This document shows, piece after piece, positions 37,003 to 44,597 of a DNA stretch of 64,000 nucleotides. The translations under genes were made by a program, and so were the position numbers. Under the pieces are notes generated by a model. That model worked only from the letters and a program-made list of their open reading frames with translations, made no database searches and was not told where the DNA came from. Every line of letters starts with the position of its first letter. The stretch's first letter is position 1. Source of the DNA: a virus; IMG/VR virus record IMGVR_UViG_3300042905_003904, positions 62,001-126,000 of that record; one strand, written 5' to 3'.

Positions 37003-37442
37003 TTCGACCCCTCAACTAGAAAACTTAATCCCTGGGTGTATTTTAGAATCTGCTTTGGTGTTGGAGAGTCTGCTAAATTAGCCTTCATATCAGCAATTTT
37101 AACCGCCTTGGCCATTACATTTTCTTTAACCCCCTTAAGATATTCTCCATAAGGTTGGTTCTTTTTCTTGGTAAGAATTTCAACGGCTTCAATGACATCC
37201 GCCGGAACCCCATAAACCATCAAATCATATTTAGAAACAACAGTATCTTCTAAAACATCATGCAACCAGGCCACTGCCTTATAACGAATATTCTCCAAAG
37301 AATCAGCCACTGCTTTAGGATGGACAATATAAGGAGTAATGCCATCATGCCTAAATTGTCCGGCATGGGCGGCTTTGGCAATTACTTCGGCTAAATCCAC
37401 CAAAGGCAAATTCTTTAGAGCGTTGACATTCATAATTTTCAT
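36999..37442 (-). CDS. HD-domain hydrolase, SpoT/MESH1-like
   Basis: A 147-aa protein. KAAHAGQFRHDGITPYIVHP, then AVAWLHDVLEDT and a late KIADMKANL are the metal and (p)ppGpp-binding motifs of RelA/SpoT-type HD hydrolases without a synthetase part. It may degrade ppGpp or a related nucleotide and so relax the host stringent response. The start MKIMNV overlaps the upstream stop (ATGA). The substrate is inferred. Confidence 0.75.
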   Translation of the reverse strand: MKIMNVNALKNLPLVDLAEVIAKAAHAGQFRHDGITPYIVHPKAVADSLENIRYKAVAWLHDVLEDTVVSKYDLMVYGVPADVIEAVEILTKKKNQPYGEYLKGVKENVMAKAVKIADMKANLADSPTPKQILKYTQGLSFLVEGSK

Positions 37443-37579
37443 CGGCCGCATTTAGGACAAACGGCTCGCCCCACTTGCGTGTAATTGACAGTGGATTTGC
37501 ATTTTGGGCAAAATCCGCAAAAGTGGCAAAATTTTCGCCAGTAGTATCTCAAATAATTGCAAAATCGTTGGAATTTCAT
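37439..37579 (-). CDS. small zinc-finger protein
   Basis: A 46-aa protein with FCHFCGFCPKCKS and VCPKCGR, at least six Cys in CxxC pairs, so a rubredoxin- or ribbon-type zinc fold. It is linked by ATGA to the HD gene. Confidence 0.5.
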   Translation of the reverse strand: MKFQRFCNYLRYYWRKFCHFCGFCPKCKSTVNYTQVGRAVCPKCGR

Positions 37580-37611
37580 AACACCAATATATCAGAAATT
37601 AGTAGGAAATA

Positions 37612-37842
37612 CTAGTTCCAAATATCAAATTGACAAACTTCCAACAACCGTTCTCGGAAGTCTTCGTCATGTAGATCATTGTCCAGTGTATTTAAAAAAT
37701 TAACTGCAGCATCTAGATACCCTCGAGCATAAGGTTGCCAAACAGAATCTAAGATAGGAACATACCAATCATCCTGTTGAATATCAGCAGCCATAATAGC
37801 TAGTATGGTTTTCTTTTGGATGGTATCAGTTAGTTCTTCCAT
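37612..37842 (-). CDS. hypothetical protein
   Basis: A 76-aa acidic helical protein (DAAVNFLNTLDNDLHDEDF). It overlaps the upstream gene by 13 nt. Function unknown. Confidence 0.6.
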   Translation of the reverse strand: MEELTDTIQKKTILAIMAADIQQDDWYVPILDSVWQPYARGYLDAAVNFLNTLDNDLHDEDFRERLLEVCQFDIWN

Positions 37843-38006
37843 ATGAGATGGGGATTGGCTTTAATTATATCACACACCAAACGAACAATCTCTGCTGGTT
37901 CAAAATGAGTTTTCCAATCCAAATCCTCTGCAATAGTATCAATCTTTTTAAGATATAGTTCAGTTACCTTTTCAATATCGATATCTACGTTTATTTGTCT
38001 GGACAT
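37830..38006 (-). CDS. hypothetical protein
   Basis: A 58-aa protein starting MSRQINVDI after TAATATG. It is amphipathic and helical. Function unknown. Confidence 0.55.
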   Translation of the reverse strand: MSRQINVDIDIEKVTELYLKKIDTIAEDLDWKTHFEPAEIVRLVCDIIKANPHLIWKN

Positions 38007-38007
38007 A

Positions 38008-38601
38008 TTAATTCTTCTTATGGATGAAGGGCTCCCACTCAGGGATACCATAATGGTTCTGGATGAAATGGGACGCTGGCAGGGCTTTGGGCTCCTGAGG
38101 AATGCGAGCCAGGTTCATTCCTGCTTCTTTTGGAGTGCGATCTCGCTTCATCGAGTTGCACGGAATGCAGGAGCAAACCAGATTCTTCCAGGAACTTGCA
38201 CCCCCTTGTGCCCTAGGAACCACATGATCCAGATTCATCTTTCGCTTAGAGGAGCCCTTGCCGCAATATTGGCAGGTGTCTTTGTCTCTTTTGCGGATAG
38301 CCGCAGAAGTAAGACGCGGCTTCCGAATAGGAACCTTGTCATACTTAGCGAGAATGATTACTCGAGGAACCTTGATTTTAGCATGGACAGTATTGACGAA
38401 AATGTCATCCTCCTTTAATTCCAGCTTCTGCCATTCCTCCCACTTCATAGGAATCATCACATCTTCTCCTTGAATATCCAGTGCCGTTGCCACCCCAGCA
38501 TAAATCATGCTAAGGGCCTTGGCTGGAGACATAGCATGGATAGCTTGCCATCCTTTGTTTAGGACTAAGACTGTGTTATTATTGAGTTCAGTGGGATTCA
38601 T
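38008..38601 (-). CDS. HNH endonuclease
   Basis: A 197-aa protein. The HNH core is DTCQYCGKGSSKRKMN followed by LDHVVPRAQGG, SWKNLVCSC and PCNSMKRDRTP, with the zinc CxxC pairs. The N-terminal 100 residues are the usual partner domain of this family (VLVLNKGWQAIHAMSPAKAL). It could be a free-standing nuclease or a homing-type element. No intron is seen nearby. Confidence 0.88.
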   Translation of the reverse strand: MNPTELNNNTVLVLNKGWQAIHAMSPAKALSMIYAGVATALDIQGEDVMIPMKWEEWQKLELKEDDIFVNTVHAKIKVPRVIILAKYDKVPIRKPRLTSAAIRKRDKDTCQYCGKGSSKRKMNLDHVVPRAQGGASSWKNLVCSCIPCNSMKRDRTPKEAGMNLARIPQEPKALPASHFIQNHYGIPEWEPFIHKKN

Positions 38602-38678
38602 TGCCTATAATTTAGTCTGAATTACGTGGAAAGGAAATATTATTCTGGTTCGCCCGAAGAATCGTGACTCTTTTCATA

Positions 38679-39185
38679 TTACGGATAATGATTATTGTCC
38701 TTATTTTCCCAATACAGGTCTCGCTCAAACACAACTCCCTCGATTGGAGTATCAGAACAAGTTACTACTAGGAGAGCATCTGGCCTGAAATAGAAACGCT
38801 GTAGGATCTTCACAGTAGATCCGTAACCAAAGGGAACATCATAATGCCGAACAGCAATAACAGCCAATTCTCCATACTTTTCCGAAAGAGGAACATATGG
38901 ATTATATGGAACCCACTTCCTTTCAAATTCCCAGAAATCTGACAAATCATACATTGTGGCGTGCATTTCGTCGCCAGACATCCAAATCCTCGGATCTCCA
39001 TAATCCCGGATTACTTGCCTGTAGCGGCTGGTGGCAGGTTCTGAAGTTTTCGTGATACCAGTGCCTCCATTAGTCCAATGTTCAGGCCACCCGGGGCATA
39101 GGCCGCCTACCAAGGCCGCCACGGACCTGCATGTGCGATGTTTGCTGGCGCCGTGCTCTTTAATTAGTTGATCGATGATATTCAT
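38679..39185 (-). CDS. hypothetical protein
   Basis: A 168-aa protein rich in Trp, Tyr and Pro (WPEHWTNGG, FWEFERKWVPYNPYVP). It lies 5 nt after the phosphoribosyltransferase gene. No family recognised. Confidence 0.6.
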   Translation of the reverse strand: MNIIDQLIKEHGASKHRTCRSVAALVGGLCPGWPEHWTNGGTGITKTSEPATSRYRQVIRDYGDPRIWMSGDEMHATMYDLSDFWEFERKWVPYNPYVPLSEKYGELAVIAVRHYDVPFGYGSTVKILQRFYFRPDALLVVTCSDTPIEGVVFERDLYWENKDNNHYP

Positions 39186-39189
39186 ATTT

Positions 39190-39726
39190 TTATTCTAGTG
39201 TTGTGATGTATTTAAGATTACGATATTTTTCTTGGAAATCCAAGCCAAATCCAACAACAAACAAATCAGGAATCTTAAAACCAACCCAATCTATTTGCGC
39301 TTCGGCTTTTCTTGGGACGTCCTTTTCCAGAAGAACCACGGTTTTAACTTCCGCTGCTTTACCCTTCAGATCATTTTGGATAGCAGAAAGCGTTTGTCCT
39401 GTGTCGTGAATGTCATCGATTAACAGCACCCGCCGATTTTTACATTTGTGGAGAACCATCGAATCATAATGAATTGCTCCACTACTATACCTTTCTCCAT
39501 TATAACTAGAAACATTAAACGGACAAATCTCCAAATCTTGAGGAATCCAAAGAGTCAATTCAGAGGCAAAATACATAGCCCCCTTCATTAAGATTAGGGC
39601 CAAGATAGCGGAATCAGACGGATTGGTTCGGTAGTAGGTGTCAATCTCATGAGCTAATTCCCCAATACGGGAATGAATCCGACTGTGTGGATATAGGGGT
39701 GGTAAAACTAAATCAGTGTTATTCAT
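39190..39726 (-). CDS. hypoxanthine phosphoribosyltransferase-like
   Basis: A 178-aa protein with the PRPP-binding loop RRVLLIDDIHDTGQTL (about residues 103-118), the hallmark of purine phosphoribosyltransferases. The size and the C-terminal DWVGFKIPDLFVVGFGLDF, which fits the base-binding strand, match hypoxanthine/guanine enzymes (E. coli Hpt is about 180 aa). It salvages purine bases to IMP/GMP and complements the GMP reductase encoded later. The start overlaps the upstream stop. Confidence 0.85.
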   Translation of the reverse strand: MNNTDLVLPPLYPHSRIHSRIGELAHEIDTYYRTNPSDSAILALILMKGAMYFASELTLWIPQDLEICPFNVSSYNGERYSSGAIHYDSMVLHKCKNRRVLLIDDIHDTGQTLSAIQNDLKGKAAEVKTVVLLEKDVPRKAEAQIDWVGFKIPDLFVVGFGLDFQEKYRNLKYITTLE

Positions 39727-40093
39727 AATAAACCCCACGAACGACTGTAGACGGCGGCCAAACTACTCCACTATAAGGACCATATTCTTCGTTTTTCATC
39801 CCCTTCTCCAATTCCTTAAACAAGGCTTCTTCTGTTTCTTCTTGAGAACCAAACCCCTGACTATAGGACAGAGAGTGTCCATATTTATCAAACAAATGAT
39901 AACACCACGGACCAACGCTAATGGTTCTTATTGCAGAAACTTTTTGTTGTTCTGGAATCCTCGGTTCACCTTTCCAACCACAACTTTCCTCCCAATCATC
40001 CTCAGAGTTACAATGTTGTTGCAATTTGCGGCCATTGGTCCAGCAATCTACAAGATCCTCAGAACCGCATTTTGGACATTTTTCAAATTTCAT
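39719..40093 (-). CDS. zinc-ribbon protein
   Basis: A 124-aa protein starting MKFEKCPKCGSED after TAAATATG. The N-terminus has CPKC and later single Cys residues (HC, SCGW) forming a ribbon. The C-terminus is Gly/Ser/Glu-rich. Function unknown. Confidence 0.6.
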   Translation of the reverse strand: MKFEKCPKCGSEDLVDCWTNGRKLQQHCNSEDDWEESCGWKGEPRIPEQQKVSAIRTISVGPWCYHLFDKYGHSLSYSQGFGSQEETEEALFKELEKGMKNEEYGPYSGVVWPPSTVVRGVYYE

Positions 40094-40095
40094 AT

Positions 40096-40383
40096 TTAAA
40101 TCCGCGCAAAGACGTGCCAAACCAACGGATTATTTGGGTCTTGAGCTGTGGAAATATAATAACGATCTGAGTTTAGTGTCAATTCGGGAATTGGATTTCC
40201 TGTTCCTAAAATTTCAATATCCACAGTTCGGGTAAACTCTCCAGGTTCTACCAACATCCACAAAACCAATTGTCCATTTTGAAATTGGGCGGATAATAGT
40301 TCTGCATGACCCTTTTCTTGAGCAGGGTATGATATAGTTTGAAGATCTGTAATTCTGAGTGGAAACTTATAAATGGTTTGCAT
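40096..40383 (-). CDS. small phage protein, DUF7352-like
   Basis: A 95-aa protein. The opening IYKFPLRITDLQTISYP and the strand LVLWMLVEP resemble the small phage family that begins 'IYKYPLxxTDxQ'. The function is unknown. It is followed 2 nt later by the zinc-ribbon gene. Confidence 0.65.
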   Translation of the reverse strand: MQTIYKFPLRITDLQTISYPAQEKGHAELLSAQFQNGQLVLWMLVEPGEFTRTVDIEILGTGNPIPELTLNSDRYYISTAQDPNNPLVWHVFARI

Positions 40384-40412
40384 GGTGATATAGTAGTCAA
40401 AAATTGCAGGAA

Positions 40413-40592
40413 TTACCAGAAAGGAAAATTAGTCAACCTTTGTATAGAAAGTAGCTGCACCTTTCTTCCGACATCATTCCTTACTACGTCTGGGCGATGT
40501 TTCAGCCAATTCGGGAAATTAGGTTTCTGCGGAGTCAGTAGATATTCTCGACTAAAAGAGGCTCCAGCAACTGGATTTACACCAATATTCAT
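40413..40592 (-). CDS. hypothetical protein
   Basis: A 59-aa protein starting MNIGVNPVAGASFSREY. The body is plausible as protein (LLTPQKPNFPNW, HRPDVVRNDVG). It has no visible Shine-Dalgarno sequence. It lies at the end of a non-coding stretch. Confidence 0.45.
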   Translation of the reverse strand: MNIGVNPVAGASFSREYLLTPQKPNFPNWLKHRPDVVRNDVGRKVQLLSIQRLTNFPFW

Positions 40593-40595
40593 CAA

Positions 40596-41101
40596 AACAT
40601 AGCCACTTTAAAGAGTTCTTGGAGTATCTCGCATTTAAGTCCAATCTTCTCTGTGGTTATTTTGATTACTTTCTCGGAGGAAGTCCTGCGATGGACTATC
40701 TGAGCGCGCCTATTTTTCGCTATGCTGGGATTTGAAATTATTAAAACAGCTGTAAGATTGGCCGAACATGCCAAGTTCGGAATACCTCGTTAAGTTCATC
40801 TATTCGGCCACATTCGAAATATTCTGATCAGGAATACTTCTTTCCTTTCGGAAGAATGAGAGGACTGGTTACCTCCAAGGGTTCATCTACTGGTCATGTT
40901 TGAGCTACCAAACCCACAGCGCTTATTCCGCAACCTAGATTGTCTACGGAACTCCTTCTGCCTTGATGTCACTTATTGATGTATACCACAGAGTCTAGAT
41001 CTGTGTGCGTTACCTCCGTAAGAACGAGGACCTTCCGCCACCAATTTTACAAATGTCTTAAAGAACTATAAACATCTTATATTATGTTTTCGGGAAAGCC
41101 A
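40596..41101 (-). other. 500-nt stretch without clear gene; structured RNA likely
   Basis: No convincing protein gene; a TTG-initiated 60-aa frame at 40592-40774 is possible but weak. Hairpins occur on the minus strand: CCGAAC/GTTCGG with a 7-nt loop near 40,770, a GAAA tetraloop at about 40,845-40,855, TTCCG/CGGAA near 40,927-40,952, and CACAGA/TCTGTG near 40,987-41,005. GGAGGTAAC occurs twice. The array spacer TTTGAAATTATT occurs at about 40,731, so this may be an outlier of the RNA array. Confidence 0.4.
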
Positions 41102-41713
41102 CTAGGGAAGTTTTCCGCCACCAAATTTATCTCGCATGTCCCCGTCTGCAGAGGACATATATGGTTTCTTAACCATCGTATCTGCTACCCCTTTTACGAT
41201 TTCTGTATAATTTGGAACCACCCCAAAAGGACTTCCTGGGAATAGGGACTGCCATAAACGCTTACATCCTTCTATGGACCACGTTGGTTCTTCTTTATCC
41301 CCGGTAAATTGTTCTTCTAATTTCAAATTCCAAGGATGAGAAGGTTCGCCTCGTTTCTGGTGGGAAGGACGCCAACCAGCTTCTTCCCGCACATAATGGT
41401 CTACAAAACATTGATACGAACTACCCCGAACACAATACGGATATGTTTCCAAACAAACCACATCTTTATCTGCCGCCGATTTAAATTCAATACAACCCAC
41501 ATCTCTTTTATGAATAAACAATTGATTGGATTCTATGTCACCTGAAAGATTATTGTCTCTTTTTAATATCTCCAAAGTCTTATTTGCCAATATTTGGGTG
41601 GAACGAGAATTATGTCCAATGACAAATACGTTCCAACCATCTAAAGCAGCTCCAATGGCTTGTTTCAACATTCGAGTGGTTCTACCTGTTTGGCGATTAG
41701 TATCGTAGTGCAT
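41102..41713 (-). CDS. putative P-loop phage protein
   Basis: A 203-aa protein. RQTGRTTRML (about residues 7-16) resembles the truncated Walker A of small phage ATPase-like proteins, and NVFVIGHNSRST the following strand. The C-terminus is Pro/Gly-rich. Function unknown. Confidence 0.6.
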   Translation of the reverse strand: MHYDTNRQTGRTTRMLKQAIGAALDGWNVFVIGHNSRSTQILANKTLEILKRDNNLSGDIESNQLFIHKRDVGCIEFKSAADKDVVCLETYPYCVRGSSYQCFVDHYVREEAGWRPSHQKRGEPSHPWNLKLEEQFTGDKEEPTWSIEGCKRLWQSLFPGSPFGVVPNYTEIVKGVADTMVKKPYMSSADGDMRDKFGGGKLP

Positions 41714-41744
41714 GATTAAATGATATAGGGGTTTGCAAAAAGTT

Positions 41745-41966
41745 CTACGGATTGTTTGAAATTAAATTCAAAGTTCGATCTTCCCAACCATAATAACTGC
41801 ACCATTGCCCTGGTTTGTCTTCTGGATCTAAAATGATCTGAAAGAGATTACTCCTTTGAACGATGCTGTGAACCACTTGAGGAACAGCGGGTTCCTTTTC
41901 CAGTTTTTTCAAGAGAAGGGTGTCTCCGGGTTTAACTTGGTCATACCTAATAGGGGTAGTGTTCAT
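41745..41966 (-). CDS. hypothetical protein
   Basis: A 73-aa protein. RYDQVKPGDTLLLKKLEKEP then a Trp/Tyr-rich strand end suggests a small beta-barrel. It lies just downstream of tRNA-Ser(UGA). Function unknown. Confidence 0.55.
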   Translation of the reverse strand: MNTTPIRYDQVKPGDTLLLKKLEKEPAVPQVVHSIVQRSNLFQIILDPEDKPGQWCSYYGWEDRTLNLISNNP

Positions 41967-41986
41967 GTGATGTAGTAGTTGTAAAG

Positions 41987-42080
41987 TGGCGACCAGCTAA
42001 GGTGTCGATCCCTAACCCAAGTCTTAGTTGGGTCCACCTCGCTTCAAACGAGAGGTCATCGCCGGATGACTTAACTGGCC
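41987..42080 (-). tRNA. tRNA-Ser (UGA)
   Basis: A 94-nt class II tRNA. Acceptor GGCCAGT/GCTGGTC with G73 and encoded CCA. D-loop TCCGGCGA keeps GG. Anticodon loop TTTGAAG. Long variable arm with CCCAAGTCTTAGTTGG on the plus strand. T-loop ATCGACA keeps T55-C56. One of four near-normal elbows. Its 5' end overlaps the stop codon of the gene at 42071. Confidence 0.85.
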
Positions 42081-42391
42081 TTTAAAAGTTCTGGATTTTC
42101 GTTAATGTTGCCAATTATATCCATAGGACGAATAAACCCGCAATGATCTGTTAGTAAAATTCGAGCACGATGGTTAATGCCGAAGCTACCTTGCATGTAG
42201 ACCACTAACCCCACAACATCAAATCCTATATCTTTAGTAGCTACAATATCACCTTCGAATATTTCATTTTTGGTTAAATCAAAAATTGCAGTGCCTTCCT
42301 CGAACACCAAAGTAGGATCCTCAAAAGAATATATTCCTTTCAATGGAATATACTTCTTTAAAATTTTGTCATAGACTCGAATATTTCTCAT
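42071..42391 (-). CDS. YopX-family protein, shortened
   Basis: A 106-aa protein starting MRNIRVYDKIL after TAATATG. It has the YopX end (FEGDIVATKDIG, IIGNINENPELLK) but a reduced first half. Its stop overlaps the first bases of tRNA-Ser(UGA). Third YopX copy in the window. Confidence 0.7.
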   Translation of the reverse strand: MRNIRVYDKILKKYIPLKGIYSFEDPTLVFEEGTAIFDLTKNEIFEGDIVATKDIGFDVVGLVVYMQGSFGINHRARILLTDHCGFIRPMDIIGNINENPELLKAS

Positions 42392-42392
42392 A

Positions 42393-42587
42393 TTACCACC
42401 CAATAGATTTACTGGCACTGACCCATGCAGCAGAATCAGCATCTCGTTTAGCATACATTACTTTGGCATAATAGTCACCCACCTCTCCTTGAAACATTTC
42501 ATCCCCAACTACAGCATGTCTCCATTTGGAAAGCAGTTCATATAGGCTCATATTATCAATGATTGGTTTCGCGGTTTCTAATGTCAT
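42393..42587 (-). CDS. hypothetical protein
   Basis: A 64-aa helical protein (YELLSKWRHAVVGDEMF). The C-terminal AAWVSASKSIGW is slightly hydrophobic. It is coupled to the YopX gene by TAATATG. Confidence 0.6.
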   Translation of the reverse strand: MTLETAKPIIDNMSLYELLSKWRHAVVGDEMFQGEVGDYYAKVMYAKRDADSAAWVSASKSIGW

Positions 42588-42611
42588 AAAAGAAGTTTCC
42601 TGTATTTTATG

Positions 42612-42665
42612 AGGAAAAACAAGTCCGGATTACTGATGCTCCAAATGGTAGGATCAGTAATCCGG
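42612..42665 (-). terminator. rho-independent terminator
   Basis: A 13-bp perfect stem (CCGGATTACTGAT with its complement) with a 15-nt loop. On the minus strand it is followed by TTGTTTTT. It ends transcripts of the metallopeptidase-like gene. Confidence 0.8.
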
Positions 42666-42670
42666 TTGTG

Positions 42671-42731
42671 GTAAGGCTTGACCCTTCCCAGAGTTCTCGA
42701 GCTGATGGGGTCTTTTAACGAGAATCCTTAC
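42671..42731 (-). ncRNA. possible pseudoknotted RNA
   Basis: An outer stem GTAAGG/CCTTAC encloses two interleaved helices, TTCTCG/CGAGAA and GACCC/GGGTC, which would form an H-type pseudoknot of about 60 nt. It starts at the stop codon of the gene upstream and precedes the terminator. Confidence 0.4.
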
Positions 42732-43441
42732 GACAAATTACTTAGTTCGCTCCAGACCTGAAAGAGCCGACTTTTTAAAAGTTTTAGGTGCTTCGGCGAT
42801 TCTAAACAAGCCACCAAGAAATTTTTATCATCTATAATCCATTTTGGCAAAGATTTGATGGTTCTCTTTAAAGGGGTTCGAATGAACTGTTCCAAGTCCT
42901 TTAGAAACAGTGTTTTTTGCTTGGACCATTGCGCGTCCGAGCGTTGAACCTCTAAAGTGGACGTTCTGACGCGTTTAAGATGGTTAATAAGATGGAAACG
43001 AAGAGTTCCTAAATGAGCCTCAAACTCTGCTGGTTCTAAGAAGTAATCTTTACGATAGGCTAAACCCCCAGCCTTAATAGTGGTAATTGCATCATCATAA
43101 GTTGCTGAGGTGTCCTTATAATGCTGAACTCCATGCCAAACTTCATGCACTAGAAACTTTTCTAGATTAGCCGCATTTAAATTTTGAATCCCTTTCCAGT
43201 AAAGGACAATTTGTTTTCCGGTCCATTCCCCAACAGCCGAAATGTCTTCAGGACTAAGAACTAGGGGGATATTTTTAACTCGGTTGGTTTCCCTATTAAC
43301 CACTGAAATAGAACCCAAAGAAGTTTTCTTGGTGGGTGGTTCTTGAATTTGAGACAGCTTACGACTAAACTGATGAATTTGAGAAAGAGTCTCTTCTGGA
43401 AGATCCTTGAAGGATTCTGAGAAGAAGGTTTGAAAATTCAT
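42728..43441 (-). CDS. zinc metallopeptidase-like protein
   Basis: A 237-aa protein with the zincin motif FLVHEVWHGVQHY (HExxH, about residues 97-101). Downstream acidic residues (EPAEFEAHLG, about residue 140) could supply the third zinc ligand. The N- and C-terminal parts are helical and basic. TATAAATA lies 9 nt before the ATG, so it is late-expressed. It might be a virion-associated or host-directed protease; this is inferred. Confidence 0.65.
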   Translation of the reverse strand: MNFQTFFSESFKDLPEETLSQIHQFSRKLSQIQEPPTKKTSLGSISVVNRETNRVKNIPLVLSPEDISAVGEWTGKQIVLYWKGIQNLNAANLEKFLVHEVWHGVQHYKDTSATYDDAITTIKAGGLAYRKDYFLEPAEFEAHLGTLRFHLINHLKRVRTSTLEVQRSDAQWSKQKTLFLKDLEQFIRTPLKRTIKSLPKWIIDDKNFLVACLESPKHLKLLKSRLFQVWSELSNLS

Positions 43442-43450
43442 ATGATGTAG

Positions 43451-43458
43451 TATTTATA
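43451..43458 (-). promoter_or_regulatory. late promoter
   Basis: TATAAATA on the minus strand, 9 nt before the start of the metallopeptidase-like gene. Confidence 0.7.
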
Positions 43459-43465
43459 GAGAAAA

Positions 43466-43540
43466 TGGTAACCCTACCCAAAATTGCATTGGGACTTAAT
43501 CCTTAGGAGGGAATCGTGATGTCTATTTCACTATAGGGTT
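43466..43540 (-). tRNA. tRNA-Arg (CCU)
   Basis: 75 nt. Acceptor AACCCTA/TAGGGTT, all 7 pairs, A73, encoded CCA. D-arm GTGA/TCAC with loop AATAGACA, no GG. Anticodon loop CTCCTAA. T-stem CCCAA/TTGGG, T-loop TGCAATT (T55 replaced by G). Confidence 0.85.
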
Positions 43541-43549
43541 ATTAAAGAG

Positions 43550-43621
43550 TGTTCCATCCAGGAATTGCACCTGGAATAAGATTTCCGCAAAATCTCGTGA
43601 TGTCTATTTCACTAATGGAAC
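43550..43621 (-). tRNA. tRNA-Arg (GCG)
   Basis: 72 nt. Acceptor GTTCCAT/ATGGAAC perfect, A73, no encoded CCA. D-arm identical to the neighbouring tRNA-Arg(CCU), loop AATAGACA. Anticodon stem AGATT/AATCT, loop TTGCGGA. T-stem CCAGG/CCTGG, loop TGCAATT. Confidence 0.85.
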
Positions 43622-43626
43622 TAAAA

Positions 43627-43707
43627 TGGTATTCGCGATAGGGGTCGAACCTATATATTATCCAGTTAACCTTTTTACTCGTTAGAAGCGAGAGGGTATA
43701 CGCGAAC
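43627..43707 (-). tRNA. tRNA-Arg (UCU), D-arm apparently missing
   Basis: 81 nt. Acceptor GTTCGCG/CGCGAAT, A73, CCA. Anticodon arm CTCG/CGAG with loop CTTCTAA. Only seven bases separate acceptor and anticodon arm, too few for a D-arm. A 22-nt variable region follows. T-arm ATAGG/CCTAT with the normal loop TTCGACC. Confidence 0.65.
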
Positions 43708-43713
43708 ATTAAA

Positions 43714-43789
43714 TGGAAATCCGGGTGATATTTGCAATCACTATTAGCTATTTTGCAGATAGCCACCGATCTACTTTGGCTTCCGGATT
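43714..43789 (-). tRNA. tRNA-Cys (GCA)
   Basis: 76 nt. Acceptor AATCCGG/CCGGATT, U73 (a Cys identity base), CCA. D-loop AAAGTAGATC-like, no GG. Anticodon stem GCTAT/ATAGC, loop CTGCAAA. T-stem GTGAT/ATCAC, loop TGCAAAT. Confidence 0.88.
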
Positions 43790-43794
43790 ATAAA

Positions 43795-43890
43795 TGGCAG
43801 TGAGCAGAGTATTTGCAACCCAACCCAAGTCTTAGTTGGATCCACATACTTTCCAGGTATGGCCGATATCGCTGGTTCGGTTTACTCACT
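43795..43890 (-). tRNA. tRNA-Ser (GGA)
   Basis: 96 nt, class II. Acceptor AGTGAGT/GCTCACT, G73, CCA. Anticodon stem CATAC/GTATG, loop CTGGAAA. The variable arm shares CCAACTAAGACTTGGG with two other Ser tRNAs. T-loop TGCAAAT. Confidence 0.87.
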
Positions 43891-43897
43891 ATTAAAT

Positions 43898-43972
43898 TGG
43901 TCCCAATATCCGGACATGCACCGGCTTCACAGACTTATGAAATCTGGGTTTTACTATATAAACTATACTGGG
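43898..43972 (-). tRNA. tRNA-Met (CAU), elongator type
   Basis: 75 nt. Acceptor CCCAGTA/TATTGGG with a paired C1-G72, A73, CCA. D-arm GTTT/AAAC, loop ATATAGTA. Anticodon stem CAGAT/GTCTG, loop TTCATAA. T-loop TGCATGT. It could instead be tRNA-Ile if C34 is lysidylated. Confidence 0.82.
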
Positions 43973-43983
43973 TCTTAAAATTG

Positions 43984-44451
43984 TCAATCTTGATATTCAA
44001 TGATATAAGTGGAATTTCGGGTGTGAATTAAGGTTTTTTCTTCGTTCGTGCTCATAATACTAGAAGAACAGAAGTGACCGTGATCTAATACGATAGCGCC
44101 ACCAACTTTTAGTGGGGAGGTTAATTTGCCTTTGTGTATACTTTTTACACCCAATTTAATTACTCGAACTCTTTTATCCCAAACTTCTCCCTTCAGATTC
44201 AAAGTGGTAACCATACCACCCATGGAGATATTCCTGCCGTGATAATATTCAATTTCCTCCGGATTCAAATCTCGAGTGGTTGCTTTGGGAAAACGAACAT
44301 CTATAAACCCTATCCCATAAACCCAGGCACCATAAAAGTTTTCTTCGTCCTCTTTATAGACACTGCAAATATCTGGAGTGTCATTACTAATGTCACCAAG
44401 ACCATGAAACGCTTTGGTGGCGAGTTTGTAAATGGATTTGAATTCTTTCAT
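43984..44451 (-). CDS. hypothetical protein
   Basis: A 155-aa protein within the tRNA array. It has a strand-rich centre (VDKRVRVIKLGVKSI-like block 'VWDKRVRVIKLGVKS') and IVLDHGHFCSSS. No family recognised. Short spacers separate it from tRNAs on both sides, so it is probably on the same transcript. Confidence 0.65.
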   Translation of the reverse strand: MKEFKSIYKLATKAFHGLGDISNDTPDICSVYKEDEENFYGAWVYGIGFIDVRFPKATTRDLNPEEIEYYHGRNISMGGMVTTLNLKGEVWDKRVRVIKLGVKSIHKGKLTSPLKVGGAIVLDHGHFCSSSIMSTNEEKTLIHTRNSTYIIEYQD

Positions 44452-44499
44452 GTTTCTATATTAGAATGGATTTGAAGGAAAGACCAGAAAAAGAAAGAG

Positions 44500-44590
44500 A
44501 GGTTCGCTAAGCTGCCGCCGCTTAACCCAAGTCTTAGTTGGATCCAGGAATTTAGCAAATTCCGTTCATCACTGGATGAATTAACGAACC
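44500..44590 (-). tRNA. tRNA-Ser (GCU)
   Basis: 91 nt, class II. Acceptor GGTTCGT/GCGAACC, no encoded CCA; the base at 73 is T, unusual for Ser. D-arm TTCA/TGAA, loop TCCAGTGA. Anticodon stem GGAAT/ATTCC, loop TTGCTAA. The variable arm is shared with Ser(GGA). T-stem TAAGC/GCTTA, loop GGCGGCA. Confidence 0.83.
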
Positions 44591-44597
44591 ATGAAAG

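Noticed and set aside
38008-38601. Intron-borne homing endonuclease
   Set aside because: The HNH gene sits in an ordinary gene run; no interrupted gene or intron structure is visible beside it.
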